From: Planctomycetota bacterium
Lineage (GTDB): Bacteria > Planctomycetota > GCA-002687715 > DRQF01
Reading direction: 5' to 3'
NCBI GenBank assembly: GCA_020639295.1
Contig: JACKGY010000003.1
Coordinates: forward strand, 806,001 to 870,000
Length of the DNA: 64,000 nucleotides
Part shown: in pieces, positions 28,201-36,217 of the stretch
How positions within the stretch are numbered: position 1 is the stretch's first letter
Layout of the letters: every line of letters starts with the position of its first letter
Translations under genes and position numbers: made by a program
The notes under the pieces: generated by a model
Told to the model about the DNA's origin: nothing
Database searches by the model: none
Seen by the model: only the letters and a program-made list of their open reading frames with translations

Positions 28201-28873
28201 CGTGGAGACTGAGGAGGTGGATCGTCGCGGCGGCGCCCAGGACGATCGGAACGGCGATGAGGCGCGTCCGGGTGGGTCGCGGCGCCGGTAGCCCGAGAAA
28301 AGCGATACCCGCCGCGGCCATGGCGGCGAGACCGCAGGCGGCGTGGTGCAGCGGATAGAACCCCACGAGCAGGCGCCGATCCGCGAGGTGGAGACCGACC
28401 GCGACGGCGAGGGCGAGTAGCGCCGCGGCCGGGTATCGGCCGCGGCGACGGAGACCGCCGATCTGCGCCAGGCCGAGGCCGACGAGGAACGCGAGGACGA
28501 GGCCGAGCGCGACCGGAGCCAGCCCGCCGGCCGCGAGCTGCGTCGCCCGCCGGCCGGCGAAACTCTCGTGGGCGACCAGGGCCAGCAGGGGCGTCCAGGG
28601 CAGGACGGCGAGGACCAAGCCCGCGCGCCCGGGCCGGGCGAGGCCACGGCCACCGAGCCAGAGAAGGGGAGCCAGGACGAAGGCCATGGTCGCGGCGAAT
28701 CCCGCGAGCTGGGCGAGATCGAGGAGACCGGGTCCGGATTCCGCTCCGGCCCGGCCGATCAGGCCGAGGAGCAGGATCATGACCACGCCCAGGATCGCGG
28801 CCAGGTAGGCCTGGAGGATCGTGGGCGCGCCGCGGCGCCCTCTGCCCCGCTCGCTGTCGGCTGCCGGCTTCAT
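25217..28873 (-). CDS. Membrane-anchored sulfatase/alkaline-phosphatase-superfamily protein with HEAT-like helices
   Basis: The 1218-residue product starts with several membrane helices (about 20-250). An alkaline-phosphatase-superfamily domain follows (about 290-650): a VVILSVDALRWDHTSL metal site, a PSTASFFSITAML segment at the nucleophile position, HLMDPHYSYD, and ITADHGEAFGEHG at about 490-500. The helical stretch at about 650-960 looks like HEAT repeats. The final 250 residues are unassigned beta-rich sequence. Where classical sulfatases have C/S-x-P-S-R the sequence reads YSPSTA, so the formylglycine cysteine and arginine are absent and a threonine may be the nucleophile, as in phosphoglycerol or phosphoethanolamine transferases. 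The ATG at 28873 precedes the first helix. Substrate unknown. Confidence 0.78.
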   Translation of the reverse strand: MKPAADSERGRGRRGAPTILQAYLAAILGVVMILLLGLIGRAGAESGPGLLDLAQLAGFAATMAFVLAPLLWLGGRGLARPGRAGLVLAVLPWTPLLALVAHESFAGRRATQLAAGGLAPVALGLVLAFLVGLGLAQIGGLRRRGRYPAAALLALAVAVGLHLADRRLLVGFYPLHHAACGLAAMAAAGIAFLGLPAPRPTRTRLIAVPIVLGAAATIHLLSLHEAPMARRQLILSERGLPATRSIARYLPYRRSSPQEAATEFSARWSEEQAARARGRERLAGLRPELDYNVVILSVDALRWDHTSLAGHRRDTTPFLVELARRSVLFENAYSPSTASFFSITAMLSGVYPSSISLRRGRAPEFLSERLGRVGWSTIGYYTDAVFTARSPDWGAPDQRLGFADFRISTEESEAMIPLLLDQIDRARRPFMLFSHLMDPHYSYDKHAGFDFGDEPKDLYDSEIAFVDGQLRRFVGELEARDLLERTILVITADHGEAFGEHGSLLHGGPPYEEQARVPFLIRVPYLEGGRRIRGAVSLTCLVPTLCDLLGVEDPRDVEATSLVPMIFEEHDPDRVFALIERPTLYNRATWPEVTALVRGRWKMIHDHDAAVAELYDLVTDPGEREDLAGREGERLEELRALERSARDDRRLAGLRGRSLPLEFLAVRDRLANGKAEAVAEIRPFLTAAAEPLRRAAALAYHDAVLEGLAEVGPLAAAARETADPVLAGLADLVDCVREDREWRAGAALLGSDQTDLRRRAASALWHQRRRPWTRAVAVEALSTEEDLDLRAFLLGVVLASGPDEAQVREAVMMVDRIENRAQECLVRSLMALDDAMLAPHLDHLFHAADVRVTMNAIEALGERDTELRRDLVRRFLRLRTVSLKRIAVSGLGAFPDSDWKRDLLAQVIRREPHDEVRLQAGILAAPIPDPALGAAMLDALAAWPVTGLGFGHLLATIRPEDLGRWPLREVEHDGDLAAGVAFDIAPDLDGPWGRSMRRLLVTMFRSPEIPEAGDQFRLWDADRRLVFEQRHLDQAAMYSVQLPIGGREGFRPPFHLEFASTGRATGEVYGQYYSTLIPFTDWIALWPAELADAGTVGVLSRFDGGWDCDLEVADRVFLVAAAGDYRQASPGPGKRALSIVLVGGRRPAEVEIWLNGTSLGRFPFAAGEERELRFEPLPPSYDVRHNEVLRFAAPALVGSFDPVSDPRGGLALKKVTWE

Positions 28874-28923
28874 CGCCTGGGTTTTACGCCCTGTCCCAGA
28901 CGCCGGCAACCGCGTCCCCACCG

Positions 28924-28952
28924 TTCACCCGGGTGCGCGGAACGGTTACGAT
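28924..28952 (+). promoter_or_regulatory. Putative promoter of the esterase gene
   Basis: TTCACC (28924-28929), a 17-base spacer and TACGAT (28947-28952) lie 37 bases before the start codon at 28990, with CCGCGG after the -10. It matches the TTNNNC-N17-TANNNT form of the ychF and ribB candidates. Confidence 0.45.
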
Positions 28953-28989
28953 CCGCGGAGCCACGCGCTGGACCGGAGACCTGACGATC

Positions 28990-30252
28990 ATGACCAAGCT
29001 CGCCCCGCTCGTCGTCCTCGCCCTCGCCGGCCTGCTCGTCGGACCGGTCTCCGGCCAGACCGAGAAAGTCCCCCAGGGCAAGGAGCTCCGCGCCCTGGTG
29101 CAGCGCTATCTCGAGGCCGACGAGGCCGAACGAAGGCAGATCCGCGACGACTGTGACCGTCGCTATGCCGTGCTCGACCGCGGTGAGGGGCTCGAGAAGC
29201 TGCGCGCGGAGGTCCTCGACCTGGTCATGAAGAGCGGACCGAAGCTGAAGGGAGCCGGCAACCAGTACTTCTACGACAAGAAGACCAAGAAGGGCCGCTT
29301 CATCCTGAAGGGCCGCCCCAAGGACACGCTATTCGTCGCCCTGCACGGCGGCGGCATCGGGGTCGGCGACGCCGGCAATCTCACCGGCTCGATGGGCAAT
29401 CCCGACTGGTGGTGGATCTTCCCGGAGGTGCTCGAGAAGACCGAGAAGGGCTGGACGACCTCGGGAACCGAGGAGTTCGTCCTGGAGCTGATCGAGGCCG
29501 CCAAGCGCAGTGGCAAGGTGGATCCCAACCGCATCTACGTCACCGGGCACTCGATGGGTGGCTACGGCTCCTGGACCTTCGGCGCCCACCACGCCGACCT
29601 GTTCGCCGGCGTCGCCGCCTATGCCGGCGCGCCCTCGCCGATCTGGATCGACGAGAAGGCCGGAACGATCGAGGCCATCGAGCTGGGCATCCTGCCCAAC
29701 TACTACAACCTCCGACTGCACGTCTACCAGAGCCTCGACGACCTGAACGTCCCCTGCTACGCCAACGAGTTCGCGACCAAGCAGCTCGCCCTGCTCAAGG
29801 GCGAGTACCCGGAGGGCTTCGATTACCGGTACGATCGCGTCGACGGTCGTGGCCACGCGGCGCCGGCCGAGGGCTATCTGCCGAGCCAGAAGTGGGTCGC
29901 CGAACGCCCGCGCGATCCGCGGCCGAAGTCCTTCCTCTGGCAACCTTCGCTCAAGTGGAAGAAGCAGTTCTTCTGGCTGTACTGGAACGACCCGCAGCCC
30001 TACTCGATCATTCGCGGGAAGGCCCTCGAGGGCAACGTGATCGCCATCGACCAGATCGAGAGCCGGGTGGAGATCGCCGACTTCTCGGTCCTCCTCGGGG
30101 CACCCCTGGTCGACCTCGATCACGAGGTGACGATCAAGATCGACGGCGAGGTCAAGTTCAAAGGCATGGTGGCGGCCCGGCTCTCGACCCTGCTCCTCAC
30201 CGCGGTCCGCAACGATCCCTACCTGCTCTTCGACAGTCGCGTCGATCTCTGA
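28990..30252 (+). CDS. Secreted alpha/beta-hydrolase (esterase, PHB-depolymerase-like)
   Basis: The 420-residue product has a signal peptide (PVSGQ). The hydrolase domain holds LFVALHGGGIGVGDAG as the oxyanion strand, RIYVTGHSMGGYGSWTFGAHHADLFAG with nucleophile Ser188, and a later RVDGRGHAAP that probably supplies the catalytic His. The pattern is like the LpqC/PHB-depolymerase and feruloyl-esterase-like group. The last 100 residues (about 320-420) are a short beta-rich extension with a WQPSLKWKKQFFWLYW stretch. It probably cleaves esters in the periplasm or outside; the substrate is not deducible. The ATG at 28990 is preferred because the hydrophobic signal follows directly; the frame is open to 28933. 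A small inverted repeat follows the stop. Confidence 0.8.
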   Translation: MTKLAPLVVLALAGLLVGPVSGQTEKVPQGKELRALVQRYLEADEAERRQIRDDCDRRYAVLDRGEGLEKLRAEVLDLVMKSGPKLKGAGNQYFYDKKTKKGRFILKGRPKDTLFVALHGGGIGVGDAGNLTGSMGNPDWWWIFPEVLEKTEKGWTTSGTEEFVLELIEAAKRSGKVDPNRIYVTGHSMGGYGSWTFGAHHADLFAGVAAYAGAPSPIWIDEKAGTIEAIELGILPNYYNLRLHVYQSLDDLNVPCYANEFATKQLALLKGEYPEGFDYRYDRVDGRGHAAPAEGYLPSQKWVAERPRDPRPKSFLWQPSLKWKKQFFWLYWNDPQPYSIIRGKALEGNVIAIDQIESRVEIADFSVLLGAPLVDLDHEVTIKIDGEVKFKGMVAARLSTLLLTAVRNDPYLLFDSRVDL

Positions 30253-30825
30253 TCGGCGGCGCGCGGCCGCCGCTCATCCCGGGCCCTGGCTTCTCGGATC
30301 TGATCGAGTCGAAGCAGACCCGTGCCTTTCCGTGCCCCGAATCCGGTGCCCGGAGGTGGTCACCGACGCGGGACGGGGGCATCGCGGTAGGCGGGCGGAC
30401 GCGGTCCTGCGGCCGACACGGAGGCGCGGTGGTCGGCGGACTCGACTGGAAATCGACGCTTCAGACCCACCGCGCATGCCCGGCCGAGGAACGAGTTCGG
30501 CGGTGGGCCCAGGTGGCCATCCTCGCCTCCGCGCCGCGACTCGCGCCATGATGCTTCCCAAGCATCAACACGTTCCATTTCGTGTCTTTTCGCCACCCCA
30601 TACGATGCCTGAATCCCACGGCAACAAACTGCCCTAAGTCCTGGCCAGTTCTTCGATTTCGTTATGCATCCCGGCGCGGGGTGTTTATCTTTCTCGAGTC
30701 CTCGGAGCCCTTGCCAGCTCCGCGGACACGGCGGCATTCGGAAGTTGGCCGCCCATCCCCAGCACCCATGTACGGTCTTGGGATTCCAGTTTGCCAAGCA
30801 CCAGCAATCCCGGAGCACCTCAATA
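30253..30825. other. 573-bp intergenic region before the tandem family A genes
   Basis: No gene is supported. A 7-bp hairpin (CGGCGGC/GCCGCCG) lies just after the esterase stop. The right half (about 30540-30825) is visibly lower in GC than the surroundings, as expected for a promoter and leader, but I could not choose a -35/-10 pair. CGGAGCACCTC just before the start codon is shared with the leader of the paralog at 33211. Confidence 0.5.
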
Positions 30826-32859
30826 ATGCTTAGATCCGTTTGCAGAAAGGGCCTGTCCGCGCTCGCGATCCTGGCGCTCGTCGCCTCCTTCGCCAGCGCG
30901 CAGAGCCTGACCACGACCTTCGCGTCGAACAACGGCCAGTCGGGCAACATGTTCGACGTCAAGGCGCTGATCCAGGGCGTCTTCATCAACGACTTCGACG
31001 TCAACATCGATGTCGGCACCTGGACGGTCGACGTCTGGGCCGTCACCGGTGGTGGCACCTTCCTCGGCAACGAGGGCAACCCGGCCGCCTGGACCATGCT
31101 GGCGAGCACCACGGTGAGCTCCGCCGCCCAGGACGTTCCCACCAACCTGGGCCTCTCCCTCGGCTACCTCGTGCCCGTCGGCACGACCCAGGGTTTCTAT
31201 ATCACGGTCGCCAGCGGCACCGGCATGAACTACACGACCGGCGCCACCGGCACCTTCCAGACCGTCGCCGCGGCCGATGCCTTCCTCGAGATCTACTATG
31301 GCATCGGCAAGGCCCTCTCCGGCTACCCGACCACCTTCGGTAGCAACCTCGGCGGCCTGACTCCCGGCACCAGCGGTTCGCGCCTGTGGAACGGCACGGT
31401 CTACTACGCGCCGCAGCCGTCCCTCGCCGACGACATCAGCCTGACCCAGATCACCGCACCGGTGGACAGCCAGGGCTGCGACTTCCTGTCGACCAGCGAG
31501 ATCACCACGGTCACGATCCGGAACCTGGGCATGAACATCGTTCCGGCCTCGACCGCGATCCAGATGGACCTGGTCGCGGATGGCGGCACGCCGATCACCG
31601 AGTTCCTGATCCTGGCCAACGACCTCAATCCGCTCGACACCCTCAACTACAGCTTCGCGACCGGCGTCGATCTCTCGGCTCTCGGCTCGCACTCGATCCA
31701 GGTCACCGCCACCTACTTCGGCGACCTCGATGCCAGCAACGACAGCAAGACGATCAACGTCAACAGCGGCAACCCGATCCTGGTGAACAGCTTCCCCTGG
31801 GTCGAGAACTTCGACTCGACGGTCACCAACAACACGACGATTCCGCCCACCGGCTGGACCCAGGACCTGACGGACGCCAGCGGCACCTACTCGGACTGGT
31901 ACTTCCTCTCCGGCCAGACCGGCTCGGTGAACACCGGCCCGGTCGGCGGTGACCACACCACCGGCAGCGCCTACTACGCCTACACCGAGGACAGCGGCAA
32001 CTTCGCGCAGATCAACCTGATCAGCCCCTGCATCGATCTGTCGACCGCGGTCAATCCGGCCCTGACCTTCTGGCTCCACTCCTTCAACGCGAACACGACC
32101 AACAGCTTCGAGAACTTCTTCTCGCTGGACGTGATCACCTACCCGGGTGGCGTGGTCACCACCGACGTCATCGGCCCGATCGGCCACCAGCCGACCGCGA
32201 CCCTGTGGTCGGGTTCGCAGTGGACCCAGCAGGCCCTCAACCTGGCGCCTTACAACGCCCAGATCGTCCAGTTCCGCTTCCGTAGCCGGACCGACGGCGG
32301 CAGCACCACCCACGACATCGCCATCGACGACGTCGCGGTGATCAGCGCCATGCAGGGTGTCGGCCAGGAGCCGCGCGCCGGTCTCGCCTCCTTCGACATC
32401 GAGAACGCGGTCGAGAGCAACGGCTTCGGCGTCCAGAGCGGCTTCGCCGGTCCCTTCTTCACCTCGGTGCTCCAGGGCGGCAGCATGACCATGGAGTTCA
32501 CCGGTGAGCCCACCCAGGCCATCGCGGTCCTCTACGGTCCGCTCAACCCGGTCGCGGCCACCTACCCGGGCGGCATCGGCCAGTTCGACATCGGTGGCCC
32601 CGGCGTCAACGGCCAGGGCATCCCGAACAACATCGGTGTCTTCGTGGACGCGATCAGCTGGGCCCAGGGCGGCTTCATCGGCTTCCCGCTCGATGCCCTG
32701 TTCTTCACGGACGCGGCCGGCGACTGCAGTGTCGGCTTCAGCTTCCCGAACTTCGGCATCCCCTCGGGCACCATCCTGACCAGCTTCCAGGCTGCGGTCA
32801 CCTCGAGCTCGGCGCCCTTCGTCTACCTGTCGAACGCGATCGAGGTCACGGTGAACTGA
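30826..32859 (+). CDS. Secreted modular protein, family A, first of a tandem pair
   Basis: The 677-residue product has a signal peptide ending at about residue 25 (ASAQ). It has the same four-part layout as 667-2604: N-terminal beta-sandwich (TTTFASNNGQSGNMFDV), CARDB-like domain, MAM-like jelly-roll ending DIAIDDVAVI, and the C-terminal domain with GQFDIGGP and YLSNAIEVTVN. From base 31465 to the stop it is nearly identical to 33853-35247, with 16 amino-acid differences by eye over about 464 residues; the N-terminal part is much more diverged. The ATG at 30826 is chosen for the signal peptide; the frame is open upstream. A strong terminator follows, so each copy has its own transcript end. 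Confidence 0.88.
   Translation: MLRSVCRKGLSALAILALVASFASAQSLTTTFASNNGQSGNMFDVKALIQGVFINDFDVNIDVGTWTVDVWAVTGGGTFLGNEGNPAAWTMLASTTVSSAAQDVPTNLGLSLGYLVPVGTTQGFYITVASGTGMNYTTGATGTFQTVAAADAFLEIYYGIGKALSGYPTTFGSNLGGLTPGTSGSRLWNGTVYYAPQPSLADDISLTQITAPVDSQGCDFLSTSEITTVTIRNLGMNIVPASTAIQMDLVADGGTPITEFLILANDLNPLDTLNYSFATGVDLSALGSHSIQVTATYFGDLDASNDSKTINVNSGNPILVNSFPWVENFDSTVTNNTTIPPTGWTQDLTDASGTYSDWYFLSGQTGSVNTGPVGGDHTTGSAYYAYTEDSGNFAQINLISPCIDLSTAVNPALTFWLHSFNANTTNSFENFFSLDVITYPGGVVTTDVIGPIGHQPTATLWSGSQWTQQALNLAPYNAQIVQFRFRSRTDGGSTTHDIAIDDVAVISAMQGVGQEPRAGLASFDIENAVESNGFGVQSGFAGPFFTSVLQGGSMTMEFTGEPTQAIAVLYGPLNPVAATYPGGIGQFDIGGPGVNGQGIPNNIGVFVDAISWAQGGFIGFPLDALFFTDAAGDCSVGFSFPNFGIPSGTILTSFQAAVTSSSAPFVYLSNAIEVTVN
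31465..32859 (+). repeat. 1.4-kb direct repeat, copy 1 (3' two-thirds of the family A gene)
   Basis: This segment matches 33853-35247 at a constant offset of 2388 bases. Differences thin out toward the 3' end: after about 32497 I see no mismatch for about 363 bases up to the stop. Confidence 0.85.
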
Positions 32860-32881
32860 TCCCAGAACTCACCTGAGCATG

Positions 32882-32916
32882 AAGGGGGACGGGCCTCGGC
32901 CCGTCCCCCTTTTTTT
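32882..32916 (+). terminator. Rho-independent terminator after family A copy 1
   Basis: A perfect GC-rich stem (GGGGGACGGGCC, loop TC, GGCCCGTCCCCC) is followed by seven T. It is the clearest intrinsic terminator in the window. Confidence 0.93.
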
Positions 32917-33210
32917 CGTCGTCGCCTCCCCTCCAGGGCCGGTCGACGCCGCCGCAAGATCCTTCCCGATAACGAGATCCGGCAGATTCGAGGCATGAGG
33001 TCACCGCCTCTGGTGCGCCATGGACACGAATTTGTCGTGTTCGGAAGACGATTTGTCTCCATCTTGCCCCCCAAAGGGACTATCGTCGCGGCGTTCCCGG
33101 TCCTTGCCAGGCCGGGATCGCGAGAGGACCGAGAACGGCCTCCGCGTACCCAGTTGTCCCAGCCGTCCAGCTCCACGAGCGCGACGGAACTCCATACCCG
33201 GAGCACCTCG
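32917..33210. other. Intergenic region between the tandem family A genes
   Basis: The 294 bases between the terminator and the second gene hold no gene. A 6-bp inverted repeat with a 5-base loop (ACACGA ATTTG TCGTGT, 33024-33040) is a possible operator. TATCGT at 33081-33086 is a possible -10 but has no good -35. CGGAGCACCTC just before the start is the shared ribosome-binding region. Confidence 0.45.
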
Positions 33211-35247
33211 ATGACCAAGTCCCTCTGCCGAGCGGGCCTCGTTCGGGCCTCGCTCGTCGTCATGCTCTTCGCGTCGCTCGCCGGCGCGCAGACGCTCACC
33301 ACGACCTTCCTGTCGAACAACGGCCTTGCCGGCAACATGTTCGACATCTCGACCCTCGCCGGCCCCGTCATCATCGACGACTTCGACGTCAACCTCGACG
33401 CCGGAACGTGGACGGTCGACGTCTGGGCCGTGACCGCCGGCACCAGCTTCGAGCCGGTCCACGGCAACATCGCCGCCTGGACCATGCTGGGCAGCGCCAC
33501 GGTCACCTCGACCGCCAGCAACGTGCCCACCAACCTGGGCCTCTCGCTCGGCTACCTCATTCCGCCCAGCAGCCAGCAGGGCTTCTACATCACCGGCACG
33601 AGCGGCAGCCCGATCAACTACACCAACGGGACCAGCGGTGGCGGCATCTACGCCTCCGACACCTTCCTGGCGGTCCACGAGGGCATCGGCAAGAGCCTCT
33701 CCGGCTACCCGACCAGCTTCAGCACGACGGTCGGCGGCGGCACCCTGCCCTTCCCGAGCACCAGCTCGCGCGTCGCCAACATCACCGTCTACTACACCCC
33801 GCAGGCCACGCTCGCCGACGACATCGCCCTGACCAAGATCACGGCGCCGGTCGACAGCCAGGGCTGCGACTTCCTGTCGACCAGCGAGATCACCACGGTC
33901 ACGCTGCGCAACTTCGGCATGAACCTCGTCCCGGCCTCGACCGCGATCCAGATGGACCTGGTCGTGGACGGCGGCACGCCGATCACCGAGTTCCTGATCC
34001 TGGCCAACGACCTCAATCCGCTGGACTCGCTCACCTACAACTTCGCGACCGGCGTCGATCTCTCGGCTCTCGGCTCGCACTCGATCCAGGTCACCGCCAC
34101 CTACTTCGGCGACCTCGATGCCAGCAACGACAGCAAGACGATCAACGTCAACAGCGGCAACCCGATCGTCGTGAACAGCTTCCCCTGGGTCGAGAACTTC
34201 GACTCGACGGTCACCAACAACACGACGATTCCGCCCACCGGCTGGACCCAGGACCTGGCGGACGCCAGCGGCACCTACTCGGACTGGTACTTCTACTCGG
34301 GCCAGACCGGCTCGGTGAACACCGGCCCGGTCGGCGGTGACCACACCACCGGCAGCGCCTACTACGCCTACACCGAGGACAGCGGCAACTTCGCGCAGAC
34401 CAACCTGATCAGCCCCTGCATCGATCTGTCGACCGCGGTCAATCCGGCCCTGACCTTCTGGCTCCACTCCTTCAACGCGAACGTGACCAACAGCTTCGAG
34501 AACTTCTTCTCGCTGGACGTGATCACCTACCCGGGTGGCGTGGTCACCACCGACGTCATCGGCCCGATCGGCCATCAGCCGACCGCGGCCCTGTGGTCGG
34601 GTTCGCAGTGGACCCAGCAGGCCCTCAACCTGGCGCCTTACAACGCCCAGATCGTCCAGTTCCGCTTCCGTAGCCGGACCGACGGCGGCAGCACCACCCA
34701 CGACATCGCCATCGACGACGTCGCGGTGATCAGCGCCACGCAGGGCGCTGGCCAGGAGCCGCGCGCCGGTCTCGCCTCCTTCGACATCGAGAACGCGGTC
34801 GAGAGCAACGGCTTCGGCGTCCAGAGCGGCTTCGCCGGTCCCTTCTTCACCTCGGTGCTCCAGGGCGGCAGCATGACCATGGACTTCACCGGTGAGCCCA
34901 CCCAGGCCATCGCGGTCCTCTACGGTCCGCTCAACCCGGTCGCGGCCACCTACCCGGGCGGCATCGGCCAGTTCGACATCGGTGGCCCCGGCGTCAACGG
35001 CCAGGGCATCCCGAACAACATCGGTGTCTTCGTGGACGCGATCAGCTGGGCCCAGGGCGGCTTCATCGGCTTCCCGCTCGATGCCCTGTTCTTCACGGAC
35101 GCGGCCGGCGACTGCAGTGTCGGCTTCAGCTTCCCGAACTTCGGCATCCCCTCGGGCACCATCCTGACCAGCTTCCAGGCTGCGGTCACCTCGAGCTCGG
35201 CGCCCTTCGTCTACCTGTCGAACGCGATCGAGGTCACGGTGAACTGA
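33211..35247 (+). CDS. Secreted modular protein, family A, second of a tandem pair
   Basis: The 678-residue product has a signal peptide (SLAGAQ) and the full four-part layout. Its N-terminal half differs from the neighbour at 30826-32859 (for example AGTSFEPVHGNIAAW against GGGTFLGNEGNPAAW), while the last 1.4 kb is almost the same. The ATG at 33211 sits one base after GGAGCACCTC and a clear signal sequence follows; the frame is open upstream to 32995. A terminator hairpin follows the stop. The two genes share strand and spacing, so the pair looks like a tandem duplication kept similar at one end. Function unknown. Confidence 0.88.
   Translation: MTKSLCRAGLVRASLVVMLFASLAGAQTLTTTFLSNNGLAGNMFDISTLAGPVIIDDFDVNLDAGTWTVDVWAVTAGTSFEPVHGNIAAWTMLGSATVTSTASNVPTNLGLSLGYLIPPSSQQGFYITGTSGSPINYTNGTSGGGIYASDTFLAVHEGIGKSLSGYPTSFSTTVGGGTLPFPSTSSRVANITVYYTPQATLADDIALTKITAPVDSQGCDFLSTSEITTVTLRNFGMNLVPASTAIQMDLVVDGGTPITEFLILANDLNPLDSLTYNFATGVDLSALGSHSIQVTATYFGDLDASNDSKTINVNSGNPIVVNSFPWVENFDSTVTNNTTIPPTGWTQDLADASGTYSDWYFYSGQTGSVNTGPVGGDHTTGSAYYAYTEDSGNFAQTNLISPCIDLSTAVNPALTFWLHSFNANVTNSFENFFSLDVITYPGGVVTTDVIGPIGHQPTAALWSGSQWTQQALNLAPYNAQIVQFRFRSRTDGGSTTHDIAIDDVAVISATQGAGQEPRAGLASFDIENAVESNGFGVQSGFAGPFFTSVLQGGSMTMDFTGEPTQAIAVLYGPLNPVAATYPGGIGQFDIGGPGVNGQGIPNNIGVFVDAISWAQGGFIGFPLDALFFTDAAGDCSVGFSFPNFGIPSGTILTSFQAAVTSSSAPFVYLSNAIEVTVN
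33853..35247 (+). repeat. 1.4-kb direct repeat, copy 2
   Basis: This is the partner of 31465-32859. Such long direct repeats are a substrate for recombination that would delete or amplify the gene between them. Confidence 0.85.
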
Positions 35248-35270
35248 TCGTTCCGACTTCCTGAGCCTTC

Positions 35271-35307
35271 GAGAGGGGACGGGCCCAGGCCCGTCCCCTC
35301 TCCTTTT
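35271..35307 (+). terminator. Rho-independent terminator after family A copy 2
   Basis: A perfect 15-bp stem (GAGAGGGGACGGGCC, loop CA, then its complement) is followed by CTTTT. The stem core GGGGACGGGCC is shared with the terminator of copy 1, so the duplication may have reached this far. Confidence 0.85.
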
Positions 35308-35544
35308 AGCCCCCGCGAAGGGGCCACGACCGCCGGGCTCGCGATGGGCCGCCTCCTTCGCTCGCTCGCGGAACCGATGGGCATCCCGGCCGGAGCCCCG
35401 GCGTCCGTCACGCCCTGCCCACCCGCGAAGGGGCCCGCCCCTTTCTTGTCGCGATCGACCTGCCCCGTCTTCCCCGAACCACCAGCACGGACGAGGAGAC
35501 ATCGGAACCCCGGGTCGACGGGAGAGCGTCCCCCGGCCTCGATA

Positions 35545-35560
35545 CTGTGTCGATGCACAG
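35545..35560 (+). promoter_or_regulatory. Probable LexA operator (SOS box)
   Basis: CTGTGTCGATGCACAG is a perfect CTGT-N8-ACAG palindrome, the spacing of the E. coli-type LexA box, 30 bases before the lexA start codon. It overlaps TACTGT (35543-35548), which could serve as a -10. It suggests autoregulation of the downstream cassette. Confidence 0.7.
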
Positions 35561-35590
35561 CATGTCCATCGACCCAGCACGAGGTGGCTC

Positions 35591-36205
35591 ATGAAGGAAC
35601 TCACCGCCGCACAGCAACGCGTCCTCGACTTCATCCGCCGCTTCCTCGACCAGCACGGTCACCCCCCCAGCCAGGCGGAGATCGCCCGGGCTCTCGGCTA
35701 CCGCTCCGCCAACGCGGCGGCCCAGCACCTCCGCCTGCTGGAGAAGAAGGGCGTCCTGCGCATCCGCCCCGGCGTCTCGCGCGGCCTCTGCCTCGAGGCC
35801 GGCGCCGGCACCGAGCCGGGCCTGCCGCTGATCGGCGAGGTTGCCGCCGGCAGTCCGATCCTCGCCGAGGAGAACGTCGAGAAGCAGCTCCAGCTCCCCG
35901 CCGGTCTGTTCCGACCGCGTCCGGACTACCTCCTCCGCGTACGCGGCGATTCGATGATCGAGGCCGGCATCCGGGGCGGCGACCTGGTCGCGGTGCATCG
36001 CGCCGGCAAGGCCGAGGACGGTCGCATCGCCGTGGTTCGGCTCGGCGAGGACGTCACCCTCAAGGTCTGGCGGCGGCGGGGCTCCCGCATCGTGCTCGAG
36101 CCGCGCAACCCCGCGCACCAGGAGATCGTGGTCGACCCGCGCCGACAACCGATCACGCTCGAGGGTCTCGTCGTCGGCCTCCTTCGCCTGGACATGCGAA
36201 TCTGA
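35591..36205 (+). CDS. lexA: LexA repressor
   Basis: The 204-residue product is a full LexA. The N-terminal winged helix reads PPSQAEIARALGYRSANAAAQHLRLLEKKG (about 25-54). The self-cleavage site EVAAGSPI (Ala86-Gly87), the catalytic Ser121 in RVRGDSMIEAG and Lys158 in LGEDVTLKVW follow. RecA-stimulated self-cleavage should derepress the genes behind it. The recognition helix is close to that of E. coli LexA (GFRSPNAAEEH), which fits the CTGT-N8-ACAG site upstream. The gene leads a lexA-imuA-imuB-dnaE2 cassette, with 12 bases before imuA. Confidence 0.95.
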   Translation: MKELTAAQQRVLDFIRRFLDQHGHPPSQAEIARALGYRSANAAAQHLRLLEKKGVLRIRPGVSRGLCLEAGAGTEPGLPLIGEVAAGSPILAEENVEKQLQLPAGLFRPRPDYLLRVRGDSMIEAGIRGGDLVAVHRAGKAEDGRIAVVRLGEDVTLKVWRRRGSRIVLEPRNPAHQEIVVDPRRQPITLEGLVVGLLRLDMRI

Positions 36206-36217
36206 GGAGCGCAGATC

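Noticed and set aside
30253..30825. Small gene in the 573-bp gap
   Set aside because: Short frames there lack a good start, composition and any recognisable motif.
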